Assembly: GCA_040081265.1 (NCBI GenBank)
Contig: JBEBGV010000052.1
Location: 1 to 33,348, forward strand
Direction: 5' to 3'
DNA: 33,348 nt
DNA from: JBEBGV01 sp040081265
Lineage (GTDB): Bacteria; Acidobacteriota; Vicinamibacteria; Vicinamibacterales; UBA2999
Below the pieces are notes generated by a model. The model had not been told where the DNA came from, did no database searches, and was given only the letters and a program-made list of their open reading frames with translations. The position numbers and the translations under genes are program-made. Shown here piece after piece: positions 23,890 to 31,788 of this stretch; within the stretch, counting starts at the first letter, position 1; each line of letters opens with the position of its first letter.

Positions 23890-24774
23890 ATGACTCAACC
23901 GATTCGATCGCAGACACGCACGCTGCTACTCGTGCTGGTTCTGGCCGGCCTCGCCACCCCTGTGTTTGCGCAGGTGGATATCGCGGGCGAATGGGGTGCC
24001 CTGAATCAGGTCAGTGAGGACCAGCCTCACCGCGCTCCCGGAGCGGACCTGGGCGACTACACCGGCCTGCCGATCAACGACGCCGCACGCCTGAAGGCGC
24101 GGAGCTGGGACGCCTCGATCCTGTCGCAGCCCGAGCGACAGGCCCAGCCGCATCCGGCCATGTACTCGTACCGCGGCGGTGGCGGGCCGAACCTTCGAAT
24201 CGAAAAGGTGGTCGACCCAGCAACCGGCGCACTCATCGCCTTCAAGTTCAATGGCTTCTTTGGTCGCGCTGATCGCACGATCTGGATGGACGGCCGACCC
24301 CATCCGTCTGAATACGCCGAACATACCTGGGACGGCTTCTCGACCGGGGAGTGGGTCGACGGCTCGCTCAAGGTCACGACCACTCACCTCAAGCAGGGAG
24401 TCATCCAGCGCAACGGCGTCCCGGCCAGCCCCTACATGCGGATGACCGAGTTCTGGACGCGCCACGCCAACCATCTTGGTCTGTTCACGTGGATTGACGA
24501 TCCGATGTATCTCGATGAGCCAATGGTCCGAACCACTGACTGGCTGTGGAATCCCGGCCAGAACATCGGCCTGCCGCAACCCTTCGACACGGTTGACGAG
24601 CTCGGCGACCGTCCGCTCGGCTGGGTGCCCAGCTACCCGATTGGGGCGCTGCACGAAGACTTCGCCAAGAAGTTCGGGCTGCCCTTCGAGGCCACCATCG
24701 GCAACCGCGAGGCGCTCTATCCGGAGTACATGAAGAAGATCCAGGAGTTGCTCCGGCAGCAGCCCCCGCGATAG
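23890..24774 (+). CDS. Conserved secreted protein of unknown function
   Basis: The 294-residue protein has a signal peptide (TLLLVLVLAGLATPVFAQ), so the mature form starts near VDIAGEWG. It has no membrane segment after that. It is rich in aromatic residues and His/Asp/Glu (EYAEHTWDGFSTGEW, TTTHLKQGVIQRNG, EFWTRHANHLGLFTW). I recall similar proteins being frequent in soil Acidobacteria, but I know of no assigned function. The opening IAGEWG and the alternating strands suggest a beta-rich, possibly lipocalin-like fold, which is only a guess. ATG 23890 has AAGGGA five bases upstream and lies 11 bp after the MBL stop, so the two form one operon. Confidence 0.75.
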   Translation: MTQPIRSQTRTLLLVLVLAGLATPVFAQVDIAGEWGALNQVSEDQPHRAPGADLGDYTGLPINDAARLKARSWDASILSQPERQAQPHPAMYSYRGGGGPNLRIEKVVDPATGALIAFKFNGFFGRADRTIWMDGRPHPSEYAEHTWDGFSTGEWVDGSLKVTTTHLKQGVIQRNGVPASPYMRMTEFWTRHANHLGLFTWIDDPMYLDEPMVRTTDWLWNPGQNIGLPQPFDTVDELGDRPLGWVPSYPIGALHEDFAKKFGLPFEATIGNREALYPEYMKKIQELLRQQPPR

Positions 24775-24825
24775 GGCGCGTGGCATCTCGGGCCAAAAAC
24801 ACCGATACTGAGATGCTACGACGGC

Positions 24826-25755
24826 ATGGCCACGCCTATCCCCGCACCGGACACCCCGGAAACCATCCAGCGGCTGCTTGATGAGCTTGGAAACTTCCAG
24901 GACATCGCCCGCCACCTGATCCCCACCGCAGGCGAGGTCCCTCGCCTGCGGGGATTCGACATCGCCGGCCGCATGATGCCGCTCAACGGCGCCGTCGGCG
25001 GCGACCACGTCATCTACATCGACTTCAAACAGCGCTTCGACCTCGACGCTCGCATTGCGCGGGCCTCAGCCAGGGGCCAGCACGATGTCGTCGAGAACCT
25101 GCGCCGCTGTCAGCGGGCGGCGGGCATCGCGCTTGTTGACGTCGCCGGTCACCGCATGACGGACGCCCTGCTCGCCGCGATGTTCCACCAGGCGTTCCTG
25201 CTTGGCGCAACGTACGAGCTGGACATGTTCGGAACGATCACCCAGCGCCTGTTCGAGAACCTCAACACGCGGTTCTATCAGTCCTCTGGCGCGCACAAGT
25301 TCATCTCGCTCATCTACGGCGAGATTTCTGAGGACGCCAGGTTCCGCTTCATGTCTGCAGCGCACGTGTTTCCCTCGGTGTTTTCGCGCCAGCACGACCG
25401 CTTCATGGAGGTGGGCCCGGAGCAGTGTGTGTCGTTTCCGCCGCTTGGGCTCCAGCCCTCACTCACGGCGATCGATCGCGGCAAGGTTGACCCGGGAGCG
25501 TTTGGCTTCAAGGAAAGATACGCACTGAACGAGTGGCACCTGATGGGCAAGGGTGACATCCTGCTGCTGCACACCGACGGCTTCGTGGAGCACACCCACA
25601 ACGGCGAGGCCTACTTCCCAGAACGAGCTGAGGCCACCCTGCGTTCGGTCAAGGACAAGCCAGCCAAAGACATCCTCAAGGCACTGGATCAGGACCTGCG
25701 CGCCTTCGGACCGCCCAGCGACGACATCAGCCTCGTGGTGATCAAGCTCGCGTGA
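24826..25755 (+). CDS. SpoIIE/RsbU-type PPM serine phosphatase
   Basis: The 309-residue cytoplasmic protein matches the SpoIIE/RsbU phosphatase domain. GGDHVIYIDF (58-67) stands for the usual GGDxYD. IALVDVAGHRMTDALLAAM (101-119) replaces GDVSGHGxxAA, keeping Asp105 and His109. LLLHTDGFVEHTHNGEAYF and the closing SDDISLVVIKL (Asp299, Asp300) complete the metal site. No sensor domain is visible beyond a short N-terminal helical region. Such enzymes dephosphorylate anti-sigma-factor antagonists in partner-switching pathways. No partner STAS or kinase gene is nearby. Its stop overlaps the GTG start of the DUF1624 gene (GTGA), implying translational coupling. Confidence 0.84.
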   Translation: MATPIPAPDTPETIQRLLDELGNFQDIARHLIPTAGEVPRLRGFDIAGRMMPLNGAVGGDHVIYIDFKQRFDLDARIARASARGQHDVVENLRRCQRAAGIALVDVAGHRMTDALLAAMFHQAFLLGATYELDMFGTITQRLFENLNTRFYQSSGAHKFISLIYGEISEDARFRFMSAAHVFPSVFSRQHDRFMEVGPEQCVSFPPLGLQPSLTAIDRGKVDPGAFGFKERYALNEWHLMGKGDILLLHTDGFVEHTHNGEAYFPERAEATLRSVKDKPAKDILKALDQDLRAFGPPSDDISLVVIKLA

Positions 25756-26882
25756 CCGACGCCAGACCGGCTGACGGCCGCGTGGTCTTCATCGACGTCG
25801 CGCGTGTGCTCGCCACGCTGATGATGCTCTTCGGGCATACCTTCGATGCGTTGCTGAGCAGCGCCTATCGTGGCACCACCGCTTTCAATGTCTGGACATT
25901 CCTGCGTGCGCTGACCCCGACCACCTTCACGCTGGTGTCGGGCTTCGCGCTGAGCCTGGTCGCACTTCACGTGTCGCGGCGCGAGACCGCGAAAGTCTCA
26001 GGCACTCGGCGGCTCAAGCGTTTCGCGTTCTTCCTCGTCCTCGGTTACGCCCTGCACTACCCTGCCGCCAACCTCAAGGGCCTGACGATGCTCACCGCCG
26101 CGGACTGGCGGTTGTTCACCTCGGTCGACGTCCTGCAGTGCATCGCGGTCACGCTTGCTGTCCTGCAGCTGATCGCCTTGCGCGTGCGCGAGCCGGGGAG
26201 ATTCCTGGCGATCAGCGGCACGCTCGCGGTCATCTTCTGCTGGTTCACCCCACTGGTGTGGCGCTGGGTCTCTCCGCTGCCGATGTCGATGGCGGCCTAC
26301 CTGAATCCTTCGACGGGATCGATCTTTCCGCTTTTCCCCTGGCTGGCCAATGGCGCGCTCGGCGCAGCCCTCGGCGCCTGGTACCTCATCGCCGGCGGAG
26401 CCACGCCGGGCGCGCGCGCGCGACGCACTCTCCTGCCGATCGGCGTGTTGATGTTTGGCGCAGCGGTTCTGATGCGCACCCTCCTGTGGGAGCCCTTTGG
26501 CGCCGTCGACCTCGGGGCCGGACGACCCAGCCAGTTCCTGCTCCAGGCCGGGCTCGTCTGCATGCTGCTCGCCGGGCTCGCCTCACTGGTGGACCTGCGA
26601 CCGGCGCGCATCCCCACACTCGAGGACCTCGCCCAGGAGTCCCTGACGATCTACATCGTCCACGTCTGCATCGTGTACGGATCACCGTGGAACCGCGGCC
26701 TGCGCCAGGTGATTGGCCCCACGCTCGAACCGGCGATGGTGGGGCTCTTCGTGCTCGCGCTGTGGACGGCGATGATCACCCTGGGGCTCGGGTGGAGCGC
26801 CTACAAACGCGACCACCGCATGTCGGCGAGTCGCATGCGTCTCGCGACACTCGGCGTGCTGTTCGTTCTGCTCCTGGTCTGA
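25752..26882 (+). CDS. DUF1624-type membrane acyltransferase
   Basis: The 376-residue polytopic protein has about ten hydrophobic segments. Its N-terminus, FIDVARVLATLMMLFGHTFD (His29 probably catalytic), together with SGFALSLVAL, RLKRFAFFLVLGYALHYP, DVLQCIAVTLAVLQL and IFPLFPWLANGALGAALG, matches the heparan-alpha-glucosaminide acetyltransferase-like DUF1624 group. Related proteins transfer acyl groups across the membrane to glycans. The substrate is unknown. It starts with GTG overlapping the phosphatase stop by four bases. Its stop (26880-26882) directly abuts the stop of the convergent quinone oxidoreductase. Confidence 0.78.
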   Translation: MTDARPADGRVVFIDVARVLATLMMLFGHTFDALLSSAYRGTTAFNVWTFLRALTPTTFTLVSGFALSLVALHVSRRETAKVSGTRRLKRFAFFLVLGYALHYPAANLKGLTMLTAADWRLFTSVDVLQCIAVTLAVLQLIALRVREPGRFLAISGTLAVIFCWFTPLVWRWVSPLPMSMAAYLNPSTGSIFPLFPWLANGALGAALGAWYLIAGGATPGARARRTLLPIGVLMFGAAVLMRTLLWEPFGAVDLGAGRPSQFLLQAGLVCMLLAGLASLVDLRPARIPTLEDLAQESLTIYIVHVCIVYGSPWNRGLRQVIGPTLEPAMVGLFVLALWTAMITLGLGWSAYKRDHRMSASRMRLATLGVLFVLLLV

Positions 26883-27863
26883 CTACACCTCGACGACGAC
26901 GTTCCCGATGGCGGTTCCCTGCTCCACGGTCTCGTGCGCCTGCACGATGCTGGAGAGCGGGAAGCGGGCAGCCACGTTGTGCGTGAGCTGGCCTTCGGTC
27001 ATCAACATTGTGAGGTCCGCAATCGCCGAGGCCCGGTCAAGGGGCGACAGGTTGTAGACGATGAAGAACCTGAAACGCACGTTCTTGAGGATGGATGGCA
27101 GGAACGGAATCTGAATCTTCGGCTCACCGCTGCCATACGTGACGATGTCGCCCTCGACAGCCACGACGTCGAGATCGGCCGCGATGTTCGCCGCCAGATC
27201 GACTTCGATGATTCGATCAACGCCGCGCCCATCAGTGAGCTGGCGCACGCGCGCGACGAGATCCTCGGTCTTGTAGTTGATGACGTCGTGCGCGCCCGCC
27301 TGTTGTGCCAGCGCCGCCTTCTCAGGACTGCTGACGCTGGCGATGATGCGCCTGGCACCCTTGAGCCGAGCGAACTGGACTGCGTAATGGCCGACACTGC
27401 CGGCGCCTCCCGCGACGAGGACCACCTTGTCCCTGACGCCGCCGTCCATCGTCACGGCGTGAAAGGCCGTCAACGCCGGGATCCCGAGGCATGCGCCTGA
27501 CGCGAAATCGACGCCTTGGGGCAAGGTGACCGCCTGCGCCGATGGCAGCACGACGAACTCGGCCGCTGTGCCGAAGGGCCGTCCCCACTGTGCGTTCCAG
27601 ATCCAGACGCGATCACCCACGCGGGACGGATTGACGCCGTCGCCGACCGCGTCAATCACACCGGCGCCATCGCTGTGGGGCACGACCTGGGGAAAACCCA
27701 TCTTGAGGCGAAGCCCCAGGCGGGTCTTGACGTCCGATGGATTGACCCCCGAACACGCCACCTTCACCCGTACCTCACCCGTGCCCGGGGACGGGGTGGG
27801 AAGGTCAACCAGCGTCAGGACATCCTTCGCCGCCCCGTTGACGGAATACATCGCAGCGCGCAT
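26883..27863 (-). CDS. NADPH:quinone reductase-like zinc-free MDR oxidoreductase
   Basis: The 326-residue protein has the zeta-crystallin/Qor pattern. An N-terminal GroES-like domain (VRVKVACSGVNPSDVKTR, PHSDGAGVIDAVGDGV) is followed by a Rossmann domain with VLVAGGAGSVGHYAVQFA (about 147-164) and the downstream SPEKAALAQQAGAHDVINY. Zinc ligands of alcohol dehydrogenases (Cys/His/Glu and the four-Cys lobe) are absent, favouring an NADPH-dependent quinone or enone reductase. The start is ATG 27863. The promoter region carries palindromic repeat C immediately upstream. The gene ends against the convergent DUF1624 gene with no gap. Confidence 0.9.
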   Translation of the reverse strand: MRAAMYSVNGAAKDVLTLVDLPTPSPGTGEVRVKVACSGVNPSDVKTRLGLRLKMGFPQVVPHSDGAGVIDAVGDGVNPSRVGDRVWIWNAQWGRPFGTAAEFVVLPSAQAVTLPQGVDFASGACLGIPALTAFHAVTMDGGVRDKVVLVAGGAGSVGHYAVQFARLKGARRIIASVSSPEKAALAQQAGAHDVINYKTEDLVARVRQLTDGRGVDRIIEVDLAANIAADLDVVAVEGDIVTYGSGEPKIQIPFLPSILKNVRFRFFIVYNLSPLDRASAIADLTMLMTEGQLTHNVAARFPLSSIVQAHETVEQGTAIGNVVVEV

Positions 27864-27877
27864 GGCCGCCTATCCTA

Positions 27878-27903
27878 ACGTAGGCCGGACCTTCAGGTCC
27901 GGC
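27878..27903. repeat. Palindromic intergenic repeat, copy C (single hairpin)
   Basis: ACGTAGG is followed by GCCGGACC-TTCA-GGTCCGGC (27884-27903). This corresponds to one end and one hairpin of copies A and B, with the same TTCA loop as copy A. The second half is missing. It sits in the 47-bp gap between the TonB receptor stop (27911) and the quinone reductase start (27863). Confidence 0.8.
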
Positions 27904-27910
27904 ATCCTGC

Positions 27911-30169
27911 TCAAAACCCGAACGCATACGTGAGGTGAAACGTGCGCGGCACGCCAAGATTGCGCACGAGAAACGGCGTCGCCGAATTGTCGAGGAATCC
28001 TCGCGCATGTCCGGTCGCATACTCGGAGTCGAACAGGTTCTCGAGCCGCAGGTTGATCCGATGCCGACGCTTGGGATCGAGGAACACGCGACCCGAGAGA
28101 TCCGCCACGGTGTAGTCGCCGCTGGCCACGAGCCCAAAGCCCGAGACCGAGTCGTTCAACTCGCCAACCGAGTTGACGGTGAAGGTCACGCCGAACGGCG
28201 CCCGCGTGGGGTGAACGTCGATCATCCCCTGCACCTGATTGGCAGGGATGCCGGTGATCGACGAGTAGCCCCCGGCCAGGTCGTTGCGTTCCGACTTGGC
28301 GTAGGTGTAACTCAGCGAGGCCGAGACTTCCGGCGTCAGTTGCCCGGAGCCGGCAAGCGACACGCCCTTCACGCGGACCTTCCCGGGCGAATTCATGGCG
28401 ATCGTCGTCTCACCCGAACCATCGTCTTCGTCGACGATCAGGTTGGTCACGCTGCGGAAGAAGCCGGTGGCTTCCAGCGTCAGCACCACCTGTCCTGAGG
28501 TCAACCGATGGCCAATCGAACCGTTGAAGTTGGTGCTCTTCTCCGGCTCCAGGTTCGGATTGCCAAAGCAGCAGGTGGGGTCCTGGGCAAAGAGCTCGTA
28601 CGCATCCGGGTAACGGAATGCGGTGCCGACGGTCGCGCGCGCGAACAGGGCCGGCGTGAAGTCGTACTGGCCGCTGGTGTTCCACACGGCGGCGTTCTTC
28701 GAGTGACTCGGCGCGTTGTAGCGCGCGCCAAATGCGAAGGTCGCCTTCGGCATCAGGTCACGCGTCGTGCGCACCTGCCCGAAGACGGCATTGACGACCT
28801 CGGTGTTGGGGGCGATGAGCAGCACTTCGTCCTCGCCCGAGTAGCGCTGCAGGTCGTAGCCGGCAAAGTACTCGACGCGCCTGTCGGGCGCGAACCTGGC
28901 GAGCACGTTCACACCCGAATCCCTGTAACCCCAGAACTCATCTGTGCTGATCACCTGGAGTGTGCCGGGCTGGGCGAAGATGTTGCGCTGTTCGTTGTAA
29001 CCGGAGTCCCACCGGTGGTAGTAACCCTTGAAGAAGAGGTCGAAGCCGGGATTGGGCGAGAAGTCGAGCTTGCCGCTCGCGATGTGTTCGGTGCGCGCGT
29101 TGTAGGCCTGGTTCAGGCCGCCAACCTGGGTGGCTGAACTTCGTGCAGGGCGCAGGTTGTCCACTTCCACGTCGCTGCGCTGATACATCCCGCTGAAACG
29201 AAGCGCCGTGCTGAAGTCGTAGGCGTATTTCCCACCGAAGGTCGCCACGTCGTATCCCCGCTTGCGGTCGGTGGTACTGGCGGCGTACTGGTCAGCAGGG
29301 AACGCGCTGAATCCGTCGGCCTGGTCCTTCGACGCGTAGACCACGAACTTGTTGCCGTTGCGCGTGGTGCGCGCGAACAGGTTCACGTGCTTGCCGTCGT
29401 TGGAGTCGAAACCACCCTGCAGCCGCCCGTTCGACACCTCGGTGAACGACTTGGTGACGACATTGATGACGCCGGCCACCGCCTGTGTGCCGTAGAAGAG
29501 TCCCTGGCCGCCTTCGATGACCTCCACGCGCTCGACCATGTGTGCGGGGATCGTGTCGAGCGGCGTCGTGCCGTTGTACAGCCGGTTGCTGATGCGCACG
29601 CCGTCCATCAGCCAGAGAATCTCGTTCCGGCGTGAGCCCTGCAACGCCACCGCCACGTAGTCGAACGGGCCGGCCTTGGGCGCGAGAAAGAGCCCTGGGA
29701 CGAGCGACTGCAGCGCCTGCGATACGTCGTAGTAACCGCCGTTCTCGAGTTGAGCAGCGGTAATCGTCTGGACCCGCACGCCGGTCTTCTCAATCTCCTG
29801 TGGCAGTTCCTCTTCGAGCTTCGGCGCGGCCACCGCCACGGTTTCTGAAAAACCGGGAATCGGCAGGACGACGGTGATGGGCATGACCGACGAACTGACG
29901 GTGATGGCCTGGGTCCACTTCTGGAACCCTGGTGCATCAACGCTCAGGACGTACAGGCCGGCAGCCACGTTTGGAAAGGCGAAGGCGCCGTCGGCGGTCG
30001 TGCTGGCCGAAGCCGGTGTCGCGGCGCCGGGACCGCTGAGGGTCACGGAGGCTCCGTTGACGGCCCCTCCCTGAGGATCGGTGACGCGTCCCGAGACGGC
30101 CTGGGCCGAGGCGACAGAGGCCACGGCGCTGACGAACAAGACTGCAACGAGTGTGCGGAGTGTGGTCAT
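27911..30169 (-). CDS. TonB-dependent receptor with carboxypeptidase-regulatory domain
   Basis: The 752-residue protein has a signal peptide (LRTLVAVLFVSAVASVASAQ) and a CarboxypepD_reg-like domain (VSGRVTDPQGGAVNGASVTL to about 100). A plug follows (VRVQTITAAQL, DVSQALQSLVPG, ILWLMDGVRI, ERVEVIEGGQGLFYGTQAV, INVVTKSF), then a beta-barrel ending RTFHLTYAFGF. The plug and barrel are closer to BtuB/siderophore-type receptors than the Oar-like one at 19263. A Cys pair (PTCCFGN) lies in a barrel loop. The substrate is unknown. Starts at 30181 and 30169 are both possible. 30169 is preferred because TAACAT lies nine bases upstream and the signal peptide is typical. It is divergent from the NTF2-like gene. 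Confidence 0.9.
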   Translation of the reverse strand: MTTLRTLVAVLFVSAVASVASAQAVSGRVTDPQGGAVNGASVTLSGPGAATPASASTTADGAFAFPNVAAGLYVLSVDAPGFQKWTQAITVSSSVMPITVVLPIPGFSETVAVAAPKLEEELPQEIEKTGVRVQTITAAQLENGGYYDVSQALQSLVPGLFLAPKAGPFDYVAVALQGSRRNEILWLMDGVRISNRLYNGTTPLDTIPAHMVERVEVIEGGQGLFYGTQAVAGVINVVTKSFTEVSNGRLQGGFDSNDGKHVNLFARTTRNGNKFVVYASKDQADGFSAFPADQYAASTTDRKRGYDVATFGGKYAYDFSTALRFSGMYQRSDVEVDNLRPARSSATQVGGLNQAYNARTEHIASGKLDFSPNPGFDLFFKGYYHRWDSGYNEQRNIFAQPGTLQVISTDEFWGYRDSGVNVLARFAPDRRVEYFAGYDLQRYSGEDEVLLIAPNTEVVNAVFGQVRTTRDLMPKATFAFGARYNAPSHSKNAAVWNTSGQYDFTPALFARATVGTAFRYPDAYELFAQDPTCCFGNPNLEPEKSTNFNGSIGHRLTSGQVVLTLEATGFFRSVTNLIVDEDDGSGETTIAMNSPGKVRVKGVSLAGSGQLTPEVSASLSYTYAKSERNDLAGGYSSITGIPANQVQGMIDVHPTRAPFGVTFTVNSVGELNDSVSGFGLVASGDYTVADLSGRVFLDPKRRHRINLRLENLFDSEYATGHARGFLDNSATPFLVRNLGVPRTFHLTYAFGF

Positions 30170-30219
30170 ACGGCCGCCCATGTTAGCGATGGGGACTTCT
30201 TCGCGGCCTGAAGAATTGC

Positions 30220-30240
30220 TGAATTTTTCGACAGAATTCA
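30220..30240. promoter_or_regulatory. Inverted repeat in the divergent TonB/NTF2-like promoter region
   Basis: TGAATT (30220-30225) and AATTCA (30235-30240) are perfect 6-bp inverted arms around a 9-nt spacer. They lie in an AT-rich stretch of the 90- to 102-bp divergent gap. It may be an operator for one or both genes, and no regulator family is recognised. Confidence 0.35.
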
Positions 30241-30257
30241 AACGGCTGGACGGGTGA

Positions 30258-30263
30258 TAGACT
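30258..30263 (+). promoter_or_regulatory. -10-like box before the NTF2-like lipoprotein
   Basis: TAGACT ends eight bases before ATG 30272. There is no Shine-Dalgarno and no convincing -35. It matches the close spacing seen at several other starts in the window. Confidence 0.35.
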
Positions 30264-30271
30264 CGCCGCCC

Positions 30272-30718
30272 ATGCGACACCTTTCCGCCCTCATTGCCAC
30301 CCTTGGTCTGACCCTGTCCGTCGGGTGCGCCGGTCCTCCTGCCGAAGACCCAGCCGGGGTGACGGCCGTCTTCGAGGCGTTTTACGGTGCCATGAAGACC
30401 GGCGACATTGCAGCAGCGATGCGGACGATCGCGCCGGACGCCGTGTTCGTCGAAGGCGGTCGCCTCGAGACCAGGGCCGAATATGAAAGCAACCATCTGC
30501 CGGCGGACATCGAGTTCGAACGCGCAGTCACCGGCAAGCGCGGGCCGGTGAGCATCACCTTCAACGGCAACACCGCCTGGGTGATCGCGACGACCGAATA
30601 CGAAGGCACATTCGAAAACGCTCCCGTGAACTTCGTCAGCGCGCAGCTCATGGTGCTCACCAGGACGGATGGCCGGTGGCTCATCCGCAGCGTGCACTGG
30701 TCGTCACGCCGCCGCTGA
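30272..30718 (+). CDS. NTF2-like (SnoaL/DUF4440-type) lipoprotein
   Basis: The 148-residue protein has a lipoprotein signal: MRHLSALIATLGLTLSVGCAG, lipobox LSVGC with Cys19. One NTF2-like domain follows: VFEAFYGAMKTGDIAAAMRTIAPDAVFVEGG, then AWVIATTEYEGTF and LVLTRTDGRWLIRSVHWS. Such domains form a cone-shaped fold that binds small ligands or catalyses ketosteroid-isomerase-like chemistry, and no active residues can be assigned. It is likely anchored in a membrane facing the periplasm. A GTG 18 bases upstream is in frame, but ATG 30272 begins the lipoprotein signal. Its stop overlaps terC by 15 bp. Confidence 0.8.
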   Translation: MRHLSALIATLGLTLSVGCAGPPAEDPAGVTAVFEAFYGAMKTGDIAAAMRTIAPDAVFVEGGRLETRAEYESNHLPADIEFERAVTGKRGPVSITFNGNTAWVIATTEYEGTFENAPVNFVSAQLMVLTRTDGRWLIRSVHWSSRRR

Positions 30719-31699
30719 TCGGTCTCCGCGTCCCGCGTCTGGCGGCTTGATCACGAGCGATCCCGCCACAGAGGCGACGAGGATGGTCGCGATAATCGCC
30801 AGCGACCAGCCGATCGGGAACTTCCCTCCGAACGCTTCGTTGAGCCAGACCATCTTCAATCCGACGAAGATCAGCACGAACGCCAGTCCGTACTTCAGCA
30901 TGTGAAAGCGCTCGATGGCATTGGCGAGCAGGAAATACATCGCGCGCAGCCCGAGAATCGCAAACATGTTGGAGGTGAAGACGATGAAGGGCTCGCGAGA
31001 GATGGCAAAGATGGCCGGCACCGAATCAATGGCGAAGATGATGTCGCTCATCTCGAGAACGAGGAGCGCGACGAGGAGCGGGGTCGCATGCCAGACGCCG
31101 CCATGCTTCACCAGGAACTTCTGGCCCTGAAGCTCAGACGTAATCGGCAGGACTCGTCGCAGCAGCCGCACCAGGGGGTTCTTCTCTGGCGCAATCTTCT
31201 GATCGCCTGACCACATCATCTTCACGCCGGTCACCAGCAGCAGCGCTCCGAAGAACATGACCACCACGGAGTACTGCATCAGCACTGACCCGAGCGCGAT
31301 GAAGATCGCCCTGAACACCAGCGCGCCGAGGATGCCAAAGAAGAGAACGCGGTGCTGGTACTGCAGTGGGATCCGAAAGTAGGCAAAGACCAGCACAAAG
31401 ACGAAGATGTTGTCGACGGCCAGCGATTTCTCCACCAGATAGCCGGTCAGGAATTCGAGGCCAATCCTCCGGCCGGTATCGGGACCGAACGTAGTCGCCA
31501 CGTACTGATAGAGACCGGCGGCAAAGACCAGCGCCAGACTCACCCAGACGATCGACCAGATCAGCGATTCTCGCCACGACACGACGTGGGCCCGGCGATG
31601 GACGATCCCCAGATCGAGAGCCAGCAGGGTCAGGACGCCGACGGTGAACCCGCCGTAGGCCCACCAGTAGTCGGCGATCGGAAACAGCACGGATGGCAT
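30704..31699 (-). CDS. TerC/Alx family membrane protein
   Basis: The protein is about 331 residues from ATG 31699. It has eight or more hydrophobic helices and matches E. coli Alx closely: LEFLTGYLVEKSLAVDN, VLFFGILGALVFR, GALLLVTGVKMMW, LVLEMSDIIFAIDSVPA, FTSNMFAILGLRAMYFLLA and ERFHMLKYGLAFVLIFVG. Conserved acidic residues in EKSLAVDN and MSDIIFAIDS are present. Alx/TerC proteins are linked to manganese export, alkaline pH and tellurite resistance. A GTG at 31708 is an alternative start. It is divergent from nhaR across about 90 bp. A TATATA sequence at 31730-31725 may be its -10 box. Its 3' end overlaps the NTF2-like gene. Confidence 0.92.
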   Translation of the reverse strand: MPSVLFPIADYWWAYGGFTVGVLTLLALDLGIVHRRAHVVSWRESLIWSIVWVSLALVFAAGLYQYVATTFGPDTGRRIGLEFLTGYLVEKSLAVDNIFVFVLVFAYFRIPLQYQHRVLFFGILGALVFRAIFIALGSVLMQYSVVVMFFGALLLVTGVKMMWSGDQKIAPEKNPLVRLLRRVLPITSELQGQKFLVKHGGVWHATPLLVALLVLEMSDIIFAIDSVPAIFAISREPFIVFTSNMFAILGLRAMYFLLANAIERFHMLKYGLAFVLIFVGLKMVWLNEAFGGKFPIGWSLAIIATILVASVAGSLVIKPPDAGRGDRSAAA

Positions 31700-31725
31700 G
31701 CCCCTCACGCTACGGGATGGTCCTT

Positions 31726-31774
31726 ATATAGACAATTAGATAGTTTCGCTGCAGATCGTCTGTTATTTCTATAT
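31726..31774. promoter_or_regulatory. AT-rich divergent terC-nhaR promoter region
   Basis: Between ATG 31699 (minus) and ATG 31789 (plus) lies a conspicuously AT-rich stretch. Arms ATATAG (31726-31731) and CTATAT (31769-31774) are inverted. LysR-type regulators usually bind and act from such divergent regions, so NhaR probably binds here. The exact site is not resolved. The space is too small for an obvious yybP-ykoY manganese riboswitch. Confidence 0.4.
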
Positions 31775-31788
31775 GTGAGGAACAGTCG

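Noticed and set aside
26408..26421. Alternating GC run (cgcgcgcgcg) suggestive of Z-DNA
   Set aside because: It is short, lies inside the DUF1624 coding frame (Ala-Arg codons), and is expected at this GC content.
31700..31788. yybP-ykoY manganese riboswitch before terC
   Set aside because: The gap is only about 90 bp and is shared with the nhaR promoter. The paired helices of that class are not visible.
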